Part shown: positions 1-5,951 of the stretch, one piece after another
How the letters are laid out: every line of letters begins with the position of its first letter
Position numbering within the stretch: the stretch's first letter is position 1
Source: Lachnospiraceae bacterium
GTDB taxonomy: Bacteria; Bacillota; Clostridia; Lachnospirales; Lachnospiraceae
Length of the DNA: 6,099 nt
Direction: 5' to 3'
NCBI GenBank assembly: GCA_017475845.1
Contig: JAFVEU010000128.1
Span: 1 to 6,099, forward strand
The notes under the pieces: model-generated
The model's input: only the letters and a program-made list of their open reading frames with translations
Database searches by the model: none
What the model was told of the DNA's origin: nothing
Position numbers and translations under genes: made by a program

Positions 1-1756
1 ACAGGAGGTTGGTCTCGCTGGCAACATCAGAGATAATGGTGGCGGCCTGGCTTATGTCCTTAACGGAAGTGCTGGTCTCCGCAAGCTGTTCCTTTGCCGT
101 GGCGACACCGGAGGACAGCTCTTCATTGGCACGGGTAAGAGCTTCAAAATTCCGGGCGAGCTCTTTGAGCCTTGCTTTCATTGCTTCTTCCCCGGATGTC
201 TGATCACCGGCAGAACGAATAAGGGCTGAAAGCGCTTCTTCAAGTGCGTTTAAGCTCTCCTTTGATCTGTCAATATTCAGTTGTAATCCGGAAAGATCCG
301 GTTCCTTCGCATTTTCGAGAGCGGTTTCCAGCTCACTGATCCTCGTCTTTAAGAGCACGGTCTCTTCAGCAGGTGTCGGATCACTCTCTGAGGGTTCGGT
401 GCTTTCTGCCGCTCTATTTCCCGTATTCCGGGTGGAACTGTATTTTTCTGCAGGGTTTTCGCTTTCGCCGGAAGAAGTGGCTTCGCTTCCGCTCCCTGCG
501 TAAGAAGCAGATCTCCCGGAAAGAGAAAGGAGCAGAACAGATACAATGGAAAGGAAAGCAAAGATCAGAGCCAGGGTCAGAGGAAGACGGCTGTCACTGC
601 TTTCACCGGTCACAGGTGAATAGGAGACCGGGGCAGAGCTCTTACTGTCAGAAACCCCGGTATTAGCGGTGCTTTCCGCAGGAGAAGCCGGGGAAGCATT
701 TTCAGCGCTTTCTTCAGGCATACTCCCGTTGGCCAGGGCAAGCTTCTCATCCAGACGCTCATTTATAATGATGACCAGAGGATCCGTTTCCGGATAGGTT
801 TTCAATGCGGACTTCATGGCGGATACTGCGGCTTCGAGGTCATTAAGCGAAGCGTCTTCCTGTCCTGCCGCTGTCTTTCCCCTGTACAATATGAAAGCTC
901 TGTTTATATCATCGAGAAAGACTGAAATATCATCTCTTCCGCTGAAATCACAGCCTGTGGTGAAGCTGAAGGAAGAGGGCTCCCCGTCAAAGTAGAGATC
1001 ATAGTAAACCTTGGTAAACTCCGCAGAATTCAAGGTTTTAAGCGGGATCATTACGGATACGGACTCGTTTTCTCCGGTTCCTTTGAAATCTGTGTTGAGG
1101 GAGATGCAGCCGTTGCCGTTCAGATCAGCAGTGCCGGCGGAAATAAGAGCGGAGCCGTGGCTTGTTTCCACGTCTTCTGCAGTGAGGGCTGAAAGATCGA
1201 TATTCTCTTCGTCATTGAACCTAAGCCCTGAAATATAGATCTTTCCTTTAAAGGAGCCTTCCAGGGCGGAGATCCTTATTACCGCATTTTTCCTGGAGCT
1301 CATAGGGTTAAAGCTGCCGGTAAATCTGACCCGCTTTCCTTCTCCTCCGGGAAGGGGCACATCCTCCATCTTTTCAAGGGACACCCTTATACGGAAATTC
1401 TTCACAAGCTCGGACTCATCCTGATCAAGGGCGTTAAGGGCCCTTCTTATGGCGCTGTCTCCTGCGGTGAAGTCAGCATAGAGAGAGGCTTCGTCAGTCT
1501 GATCTGCCGGAGGTTCCTCATTTTCCATTTCCTTTTCTTTCTGAATACTCTCGGACAGCGCTTTTTTCACGCTGTCTATCTGCTCATTGCTCTCTGCCAG
1601 CGCAGTGGCATAAGCCGCGGCCGCACTGTCTGCGTTCTCTGCTTTCGTCTCCGCTTCCTTCACTTTTCCGGAAAGGGAAAAGCTCATTATGGTCATGAGG
1701 ATAATGAAAATAATGGCAAGAACAGAAAAAATAAGAGTTTTAAGCCTGTTATTCAT
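1..1756 (-). CDS. Methyl-accepting chemotaxis protein, HAMP-less, 3' end cut by window edge
   Basis: This is a membrane chemoreceptor that would signal to CheA/CheW. The frame is open without a stop from the ATG at 1756 to the left edge (585 codons). Residues 1-30 give a basic N terminus and a membrane segment of about residues 7-28. A coiled-coil-like stretch (30-70) follows, then a beta-rich extracellular region (about 119-272) with two cysteines (C217, C269), a helical part (274-343) and a Ser/Pro/Glu-rich stalk. The second membrane segment is about 391-413. A Ser/Glu-rich linker (414-460) and long helices lead to the last visible residues, DISQAATIISDVASETNLL, which match the start of the conserved MCP hairpin tip (normally continuing LNAxIEAARAGE). 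I see no HAMP domain after the second membrane segment, and the ectodomain is not a Cache or four-helix type I recognise. The start is supported by GGAGA at 1768-1772, about 11-12 nt upstream; an earlier ATG at 1767 hits a stop at once. The family call is fairly sure; the ligand is unknown. Confidence 0.82.
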   Translation of the reverse strand, partial: MNNRLKTLIFSVLAIIFIILMTIMSFSLSGKVKEAETKAENADSAAAAYATALAESNEQIDSVKKALSESIQKEKEMENEEPPADQTDEASLYADFTAGDSAIRRALNALDQDESELVKNFRIRVSLEKMEDVPLPGGEGKRVRFTGSFNPMSSRKNAVIRISALEGSFKGKIYISGLRFNDEENIDLSALTAEDVETSHGSALISAGTADLNGNGCISLNTDFKGTGENESVSVMIPLKTLNSAEFTKVYYDLYFDGEPSSFSFTTGCDFSGRDDISVFLDDINRAFILYRGKTAAGQEDASLNDLEAAVSAMKSALKTYPETDPLVIIINERLDEKLALANGSMPEESAENASPASPAESTANTGVSDSKSSAPVSYSPVTGESSDSRLPLTLALIFAFLSIVSVLLLSLSGRSASYAGSGSEATSSGESENPAEKYSSTRNTGNRAAESTEPSESDPTPAEETVLLKTRISELETALENAKEPDLSGLQLNIDRSKESLNALEEALSALIRSAGDQTSGEEAMKARLKELARNFEALTRANEELSSGVATAKEQLAETSTSVKDISQAATIISDVASETNLL

Positions 1757-1799
1757 GGAATATGCATTCTCCGATCAGTGAAATGTAGACCTGTCGTAT

Positions 1800-1828
1800 C
1801 TGTTCTGAGCCCTTCGGATTCCGAACAG
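1800..1828 (-). promoter_or_regulatory. Inverted repeats in the chemoreceptor leader
   Basis: The predicted leader contains a perfect palindrome, TTCGGATTCCGAA (1813-1825), nested with a second, mutually exclusive pairing, CTGTTC (1800-1805) with GAACAG (1823-1828). It could be an operator or a small RNA hairpin. There is no T-tract after it, so it is not a terminator. Confidence 0.3.
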
Positions 1829-1842
1829 TTACATCCTTTCCT

Positions 1843-1871
1843 ATTCTACCATGATGTTAATGCGATGTCAT
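1843..1871 (-). promoter_or_regulatory. Sigma-A-type promoter for the chemoreceptor gene
   Basis: Read on the minus strand there is ATGACA (1866-1871), a 17-nt spacer, then TAGAAT (1843-1848) preceded by TGG, giving an extended -10. Each hexamer differs from consensus by one base. Transcription would start near 1836 and leave a leader of about 80 nt before the ATG at 1756. This is a sequence match only. Confidence 0.6.
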
Positions 1872-1978
1872 TAAGGGCCTGCGGATATGCAGCCAATACG
1901 CCGGTAAGATGGAGCAGTGTTTTTATCCCGGTGACCTAAACGTTTCACAAATGGATAAGATTGAACAAGAAACAGAGC

Positions 1979-2058
1979 ATATCAGATTAAAATATATCAG
2001 AAAATATGCTGAAATGCTGATATAATATTAAACGATGATTTATAATCGATCAGATTAA
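1979..2058 (+). promoter_or_regulatory. Promoter region of the secreted-protein gene, with short repeats
   Basis: An extended -10, TGATATAAT (2018-2026), lies about 50 nt before the start at 2077; no good -35 stands 17 nt upstream. Around it lie ATATCAG at 1979-1985 and 1994-2000 (15 bp apart), its inverse CTGATAT at 2017-2023 overlapping the -10, and a 10-bp direct repeat ATCAGATTAA at 1981-1990 and 2049-2058. The arrangement suggests a regulator site, perhaps replacing the missing -35. The -10 is the better-supported part. Confidence 0.45.
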
Positions 2059-2065
2059 CACATGC

Positions 2066-2070
2066 AGGGG
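2066..2070 (+). promoter_or_regulatory. Ribosome binding site fixing the start at 2077
   Basis: AGGGG sits 6 nt before the ATG at 2077. The in-frame ATG at 2062 lies upstream of this site and has no Shine-Dalgarno of its own, so translation should begin at 2077. Confidence 0.7.
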
Positions 2071-2076
2071 AATACT

Positions 2077-3762
2077 ATGAAAAAGAATAATTCGGAATAC
2101 GGTCAGATCAAAAGAAGAAAGATGCGCTTTTGGGCGTTTTTATTAGCGGTGCTGGTGCTGATCACCAGTATGTCTCCGGCGCTGGTTATGGCGGCGAACG
2201 GGACTATAAGTATGAAGGAGGAACCCGGTGCCGAGGTGCAGCTATATAACAATATAGAACTGGTGGGTGGGGATACGCTGACTCTTGACTTTAGCGGGTC
2301 TACATATGATCCCGCTGTGAGGGTCATGTATTTCAGTGATGATTATACTGTAGATTCTGCCGATGAAGATAATTATACTGCGGAACAGCTGCTGTTTGAG
2401 GCAAGTGTTGCAAAGGTAGCCGGCGGTACCAATACGCACACAGTTAAGGCATATGATGATTTTAAGAATAAGACAGGGAAATCCTCGGAAGATATTCATT
2501 TTGCTCATTGGAAAGCATATACGGTGAAAGCATCCGGTGGGGTATCAAGGGTCTATCTTCTGCCTCAAGAAGCCAGAAAAGCATTTATGACATATCATAA
2601 TGTTGATGGTGCCACTAATCCTAATGCCGATATTTTATATGAAGGGTATGATTCTCTGGAGCCTGCAGAGAAAGCAGGTTATGACTTTGAAGGCTGGTAT
2701 GAGGATGAGGGACTGACACAGTACATACCGGATGTTCAGGATGGCTGGTTTGGTGTATACACGGACGCAAATAATAGAAAAGGTCTTTACGCTAAATGGA
2801 CCATAAAATCATATGATGTAACCTTCGATCCCGACGGGGGATCCGCCGTGGCAGGCGAGAAAGTTGAGTATAACAAGAAAGCCACCAAGCCTGCAGATCC
2901 CACAAAGGAAGGATATACCTTCAAGGGCTGGTTCCTGAACGGTCAGGAATATGATTTCAATACGCCTGTGATAGCCAATATTACCCTGAAAGCCAAATGG
3001 GAAGAAAATAAAGAAGAGGGCGGCGGCGAAGAAGGCGGCGGCGGCCAGGAAGAAGGCGGCGGTGGCCAGGAAGGCGGCGGCGGTCAGGAAGAAGGCGGTA
3101 AAGGCGGCGGAAGCAGCACGGTTTCCGGAGATTATATTCCCTTTGACACCACAGGGAAGCTGTTGCAGGTGGTTGTGACCAAGAGGACAGACTCTTCAAT
3201 TTCCATCTCCTGGAATAAGATAACCGGAGCGGATGGTTATCTGGTATACGGCCACAAGTGCTTCTCCCATAATGTAAGCTTTATCAAGGACATTACGGAT
3301 ATAAACGAGCTTACCTATACCCAGGACAATCTGGAAAAGGACAGTTATTACAAGTATCTCATCAAGGCATATAAAAAGAAGGGTAAGCGGAAAAAGATCA
3401 TTACAAAATCCGTAAGGGTTCATGCCACCACCACCAGTGACAAATACACCGTGGCGGAAAAGGTGGAGATCCAGTCCGTGAAAGGCGGAGAATTAACGAC
3501 GGCTTCCGGTAATTCCATAATCACCTTGCAGAAGGGTAAGGCCGCCACCATAGTTTCCAAAGAGATTCTGGAGGAACCGAATAAGACCATTGAAGAGCAT
3601 CACAGGTCCAGATCCAAAAAGGTGACCTGGCTCAGTAACGACCCGGCGGTTGCAAAGGTAAGCAAGGCCGGAAAGGTAAAGGCTGTGGGCCTTGGGGAAT
3701 GCATGATCTATGGAACAGCGCAGAACGGACGGTTTTTACCGGTGAAGGTTATCGTAAAATAG
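2077..3762 (+). CDS. Secreted surface protein: InlB-type repeats, Gly/Glu linker, Fn3-like and Big_2-like domains
   Basis: The 561-residue product is probably exported and extracellular. It begins with a long basic n-region (KRRK near residue 12), a hydrophobic core and a likely cleavage after ALVMA at about residue 38. Residues 40-165 are a beta-rich region I do not recognise. Two InlB/Flg_new-type repeats follow (about 169-242 and 244-308), each with the hallmark GYxFxGW and a closing AKW; the first is longer and more divergent. A Gly/Glu/Gln linker (309-347) separates them from a fibronectin-III-like domain (about 354-453; ISWNKITGADGYLVY is typical) and a C-terminal Big_2-like domain (about 456-561; VTWLSNDPAVAKVSKAGKVKAVG). 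There is no LPxTG sortase motif, C-terminal membrane anchor or catalytic domain, so a role in adhesion or cell-surface scaffolding is inference. It is divergent from the chemoreceptor gene and ends at a hairpin terminator. The start is chosen by the AGGGG site. Confidence 0.85.
   Translation: MKKNNSEYGQIKRRKMRFWAFLLAVLVLITSMSPALVMAANGTISMKEEPGAEVQLYNNIELVGGDTLTLDFSGSTYDPAVRVMYFSDDYTVDSADEDNYTAEQLLFEASVAKVAGGTNTHTVKAYDDFKNKTGKSSEDIHFAHWKAYTVKASGGVSRVYLLPQEARKAFMTYHNVDGATNPNADILYEGYDSLEPAEKAGYDFEGWYEDEGLTQYIPDVQDGWFGVYTDANNRKGLYAKWTIKSYDVTFDPDGGSAVAGEKVEYNKKATKPADPTKEGYTFKGWFLNGQEYDFNTPVIANITLKAKWEENKEEGGGEEGGGGQEEGGGGQEGGGGQEEGGKGGGSSTVSGDYIPFDTTGKLLQVVVTKRTDSSISISWNKITGADGYLVYGHKCFSHNVSFIKDITDINELTYTQDNLEKDSYYKYLIKAYKKKGKRKKIITKSVRVHATTTSDKYTVAEKVEIQSVKGGELTTASGNSIITLQKGKAATIVSKEILEEPNKTIEEHHRSRSKKVTWLSNDPAVAKVSKAGKVKAVGLGECMIYGTAQNGRFLPVKVIVK
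3013..3111 (+). repeat. In-frame Gly/Glu/Gln tandem repeat (interdomain linker)
   Basis: Imperfect units built from GAAGAAGGCGGCGGCGGCCAG-like codons encode EEGGGGQ variants (EEGGGGQ, EEGGGGQ, EGGGGQ, EEGGKGGG). The repeat lies in the secreted-protein gene between the second InlB-type repeat and the Fn3-like domain, and would form a flexible acidic spacer. Such arrays change length by slippage, and the indels here keep the frame. Confidence 0.75.
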
Positions 3763-3780
3763 AATAGTCTAAAACAGATG

Positions 3781-3810
3781 CTCCGCGGCTCCGGCTGCGG
3801 GGTTTCTTTA
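3781..3810 (+). terminator. Rho-independent terminator after the secreted-protein gene
   Basis: CTCCGCGGC (3781-3789) pairs with GCTGCGGGG (3794-3802) across a TCCG loop. The stem is nine base pairs including two G-T wobbles, followed by TTTCTTTA. It lies 18 nt after the TAG at 3760. On the minus strand the same stem follows the stop of the membrane-protein gene and is trailed by a TGTTTT run, so it may act in both directions. Confidence 0.7.
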
Positions 3811-5079
3811 TTTCCGGGAGGATACGAGGAATACGGAGACGGTGATTGAGAGCAGGGTGGCGGCCAACGCCCTGTAGGTGAAGAAATAGTGCAGGAAGGA
3901 ATGGTTGTGGAGCACCATGAAGCGGAAAATCGGCAGGATGCCCACAGCGAGAAACAGAAGGACAGCTCCGCGGTCCGCGTCCTTTTTCCTGTAAACATAC
4001 AGGACATACATCACATAAAGAACGAGGATCACCCCGGCAATGACACCGGCAATGCCGAACCCGAAGGGAAAGAGACAGCTCAGGTTTCTTATGACAGCGC
4101 CGGCAATATAGCCCATGGGGGACAGGCCGATATTCCCGGAAACCCGCTCTTCAATGTGTTCCATCACATAGGGGAGAGGGTTTTCTTTTAATATGATGGC
4201 GGCGAGAAGCCACTTTGTGACCCAGGTAAGTACGTAGCCCGCACCCCAGAGCAGGGCGGAGATACAGGCAAAATTCCGGTGCTCCTTATTGCAGGCCCCG
4301 GCTTTTTTTATCCTTATAAAAAGCACGATGATAAGCGGAAAGCAAAGTGTCAGGGTCTCCGTAGTGAGGAAATCCAGATAGGCGGTGACCATACCTCCTG
4401 TGAAAAGCAGTAAAAGGGTAAGCTCCGAATGATTTCCCGTCTCAAAGAGCAGGGCAATAACAGAGATCACCAGCATCAGGAGAAAGGTCCAGGTGTATTC
4501 CAGGGACAGAGGCACGAACCAGGCCGCCACGGACACCATGGAAATAGTGACTCCCACGCAGAGGGGAGGGAAGCCCTTCTTAAAAAGCATCAGACATAAG
4601 GCAAGGGTCAGCAGGGCAAGGAGAATGCCGTGAAAGATATAGATCCCCTTCAGATCAAGGAAGAGATGCAGGAACCTTACGATGGCTGCGGAACCGTGCC
4701 AGTAGCGGAGGTACTGGGTGTTGGCCGGAAGGTCCTTATCAAGGGAAGTTTTGAAGTTATCATTCTCATTTGCCAGAGGGTTATTGTAGTAAGAAGACCA
4801 CATAAGGGACCTAAGGGGGTCGTTACTGTCATACTGCCAGGCTATGGACAGAAGGATGGAGTCTGCATAGCGGTCTATCTTACTTGAGGGGATCCCCTCA
4901 AGAACATCAAAGAAAACCTGTCTTTCCGTAAGGAGACCGGCGGAACGCTCCATATTGGAGCGTATCTTTTCCCGGGGAACATATACCGCAGCAAGGGAGA
5001 AACCGAGCATAAGGGCGATGACAGCCACAAAGACCGCCGGGAATATAAGTACTTTTCTCATTTTCAGATCTCGAAACAT
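3808..5079 (-). CDS. Polytopic membrane protein, possibly GT-C-like; function unknown
   Basis: The product (423 residues from this start) has roughly nine or ten hydrophobic segments. A first membrane helix at about 10-32 is followed by a large outward loop of about 90 residues, rich in Tyr, Trp, Asp and Asn, containing YADS and YYNNPL and ending YLRYWHG near residue 120. The remaining helices lead to a short basic C terminus (SSRK). Near the end is NHSFLHYFFTYR, with two His in a membrane-border position. A long first extracytoplasmic loop followed by many helices is the general plan of GT-C glycosyltransferases and some polysaccharide proteins, but I cannot assign a family. The start is uncertain: ATG 5079 (weak GGGA, 10 nt away), ATG 5061 (weak GAG, 8 nt away) and GTG 5154 (no visible site) are all in frame. 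It converges on the secreted-protein gene and stands alone. Confidence 0.72.
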   Translation of the reverse strand: MFRDLKMRKVLIFPAVFVAVIALMLGFSLAAVYVPREKIRSNMERSAGLLTERQVFFDVLEGIPSSKIDRYADSILLSIAWQYDSNDPLRSLMWSSYYNNPLANENDNFKTSLDKDLPANTQYLRYWHGSAAIVRFLHLFLDLKGIYIFHGILLALLTLALCLMLFKKGFPPLCVGVTISMVSVAAWFVPLSLEYTWTFLLMLVISVIALLFETGNHSELTLLLLFTGGMVTAYLDFLTTETLTLCFPLIIVLFIRIKKAGACNKEHRNFACISALLWGAGYVLTWVTKWLLAAIILKENPLPYVMEHIEERVSGNIGLSPMGYIAGAVIRNLSCLFPFGFGIAGVIAGVILVLYVMYVLYVYRKKDADRGAVLLFLAVGILPIFRFMVLHNHSFLHYFFTYRALAATLLSITVSVFLVSSRK

Positions 5080-5176
5080 AAAAGAATTTTCCCATAGTCT
5101 GGAATCTTTTTCAAGATACCCGGCCCAACTCGGTTCCGGCTTCCTGTTATACACGGTTTTATACGGCCCGGGCGGG

Positions 5177-5313
5177 GCGGACTACGTACGGGGAGTGGAA
5201 AACCGGGAACAGGTACGTAGCCGGGTCGGGGCGGACTACGTACGGGAAGTGGAAAAAAGGGAACAGGTACGTAGCCGGGGCAGAGCGGACTACGTACGGG
5301 AAAGGGAAAAACG
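5177..5313 (+). repeat. 54-bp tandem repeat, about 2.6 copies, with TACGTA palindromes
   Basis: Units begin with GCGGACTACGTACGGG at 5177, 5231 and 5285, an exact 54-bp period. Units 1 and 2 differ at only a handful of positions; the third stops after about 29 bp. Each full unit holds CTACGTAC and its inverse GTACGTAG, at 5182, 5213, 5236, 5267 and 5290, so the spacing alternates 31, 23, 31, 23. The array lies between the start of the membrane-protein gene and the acpP promoter. It could be an intergenic repeat element or a multi-site binding region. Confidence 0.85.
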
Positions 5314-5318
5314 GAAAC

Positions 5319-5347
5319 TTGACAAAAAGAAAATTATGGTGTATTTA
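5319..5347 (+). promoter_or_regulatory. Promoter of acpP
   Basis: A perfect -35, TTGACA (5319-5324), a 17-nt spacer and TATTTA (5342-5347) form a convincing sigma-A promoter that begins right after the 54-bp repeats. Transcription would start near 5354, leaving a leader of about 135 nt before the acpP start codon. Confidence 0.65.
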
Positions 5348-5357
5348 TTTCAGAGGA

Positions 5358-5397
5358 TTTTAGTTAAAAACAATTTAGCTAAATTCTATTTAGTTAT
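5358..5397 (+). promoter_or_regulatory. Candidate fatty-acid operator: three TTTAG(T/C)TA boxes at 15-bp period
   Basis: TTTAGTTA (5359-5366), TTTAGCTA (5374-5381) and TTTAGTTA (5389-5396) repeat exactly every 15 bp. Neighbouring boxes also form overlapping imperfect 21-bp inverted repeats of the form TAGnTAAA-N5-TTTAGnTA. They begin just past the predicted transcription start, a position suited to repression. Fatty-acid genes in Firmicutes are commonly controlled from such sites by FapR or MarR-type FabT/FabR regulators; which regulator would act here is not visible from this window. Confidence 0.5.
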
Positions 5398-5408
5398 CTG
5401 TGCCAACT

Positions 5409-5451
5409 GATGCGGTTTTGAAAACTATGTTGAAGAGTGAAAAGCGGCATC
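5409..5451 (+). promoter_or_regulatory. Imperfect hairpin in the acpP leader
   Basis: GATGCGGTTTT (5409-5419) can pair with AAAGCGGCATC (5441-5451) with one G-G mismatch and one G-T wobble, giving five plus five base pairs. A smaller palindrome, GTTTTGAAAAC (5415-5425), competes with it. No T-tract follows, so it is not a terminator. A regulatory role is only possible. Confidence 0.25.
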
Positions 5452-5478
5452 GGAATGGCGTGGCTCTCAAAGATCAAG

Positions 5479-5484
5479 AGGAGG
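5479..5484 (+). promoter_or_regulatory. Strong ribosome binding site of acpP
   Basis: A perfect AGGAGG stands 6 nt before the ATG at 5491. It excludes the longer in-frame reading that would begin with GTG at 5437. Confidence 0.85.
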
Positions 5485-5490
5485 ATCAAA

Positions 5491-5724
5491 ATGGAATTTG
5501 AAGAGGTAAAGAAGATCATTGTTGACACACTTGGCTGTGACGAGGACAAGGTAACTCCCGAAGCAAACATCATGGAGGATCTGGAAGCGGATTCGCTGGA
5601 TCTGGTGGAGCTTCACATGGCTTTCGAGGAAGCCCTTGATATCAAGATCCCGGATGAGACCCTGGCAAAGCTCCAGACCGTGGGCGACATTGCAGATTAT
5701 CTTAAGGAAGCGGCTGACAAATAA
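5491..5724 (+). CDS. acpP: Acyl carrier protein
   Basis: This 77-residue acidic cytoplasmic protein carries growing acyl chains on a phosphopantetheine arm during type II fatty-acid synthesis. The attachment motif EADSLDLVELHMAFEE is plain, with Ser35 as the modified residue. Length, helical layout and the C-terminal TVGDIADYLKEA match the AcpP family closely and the gene looks complete. The start is set by AGGAGG at 5479-5484. It is preceded by a good promoter and a candidate operator. Its TAA overlaps the ATG of the following accD-like gene by one base (TAATG), which points to translational coupling and a shared fatty-acid operon. A carrier protein of another pathway is less likely because accD follows. 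Confidence 0.96.
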   Translation: MEFEEVKKIIVDTLGCDEDKVTPEANIMEDLEADSLDLVELHMAFEEALDIKIPDETLAKLQTVGDIADYLKEAADK

Positions 5725-5951
5725 TGCCAAGGGAAGAGAGATCCATAAAAGACTTTTTCCGCACAGTAGCAAAAAAGGTGGGGCCGGACTATGTGACCTG
5801 TAAGGCCTGCGACAGAAGGGCCGAGCGGAAGGTCTGGGACGAAAACTTAAATATCTGTCCCTTCTGCGGGAAGTATCAGGCCATGACGGCAGATGCCAGA
5901 CTGGAGATCGCTTATGAAAAACGTCGAAAAGACCATCACCGGAAACGTTGA
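5724..5951 (+). CDS. accD: Acetyl-CoA carboxylase carboxyltransferase beta subunit, N-terminal zinc ribbon only (interrupted)
   Basis: AccD is the beta half of the carboxyltransferase that moves CO2 from biotin to acetyl-CoA, making malonyl-CoA. The 75-residue reading has the AccD N-terminal zinc ribbon: CKAC at residues 26-29 and CPFC at 45-48, with WDENLNICPFCGKYQAMTA between and after, followed by DARLEI, where the family normally continues into a DxGSF-type segment and about 220 more residues. Here the sequence turns into YEKRRKDHHRKR and stops. That tail comes from DNA that reads as an argH-like protein in the next frame, so the real accD portion ends near 5911-5925. The start overlaps the acpP stop by one base; AAGGAAG at 5704-5710 may serve as ribosome site. 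The carboxyltransferase core is absent, so this fragment cannot be active. It is a broken gene or one side of a false join. In some Firmicutes accD is fused to accA; that cannot be judged here. Confidence 0.75.
   Translation: MPREERSIKDFFRTVAKKVGPDYVTCKACDRRAERKVWDENLNICPFCGKYQAMTADARLEIAYEKRRKDHHRKR

Noticed and set aside
373..666. Plus-strand reading frame of 97 codons inside the left region
   Set aside because: It lies opposite the continuous minus-strand chemoreceptor frame, has Arg/Cys/Phe-rich low-quality composition and no ribosome binding site.
1011..1238. Plus-strand reading frame of 75 codons
   Set aside because: Antisense shadow of the chemoreceptor ectodomain; no ribosome site and no recognisable motif.
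3640..3762. Possible cell-wall sorting signal at the C terminus of the secreted protein
   Set aside because: No LPxTG-like motif, hydrophobic helix or basic tail; the protein ends within a Big_2-like beta strand (PVKVIVK).
5080..5154. Upstream GTG start for the membrane protein, adding 25 residues
   Set aside because: No ribosome site before 5154 and the added residues are hydrophilic without a recognisable role; kept only as an alternative start.
5177..5313. CRISPR array
   Set aside because: The units are contiguous 54-bp tandem copies without unique spacers, only 2.6 copies exist, and no cas gene is nearby.
4955..5410. Plus-strand frame of 151 codons that reads the 54-bp array as an 18-residue repeat (ADYVREVEKREQVRSR-like)
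   Set aside because: Its first half is antisense to the membrane-protein gene, it has no ribosome site, and it runs through the acpP promoter. The in-frame period is explained by 54 being divisible by three.
5437..5490. N-terminal extension of acpP beginning with GTG
   Set aside because: It has no Shine-Dalgarno, would add a basic tail unlike any AcpP, and a perfect AGGAGG precedes the ATG at 5491.
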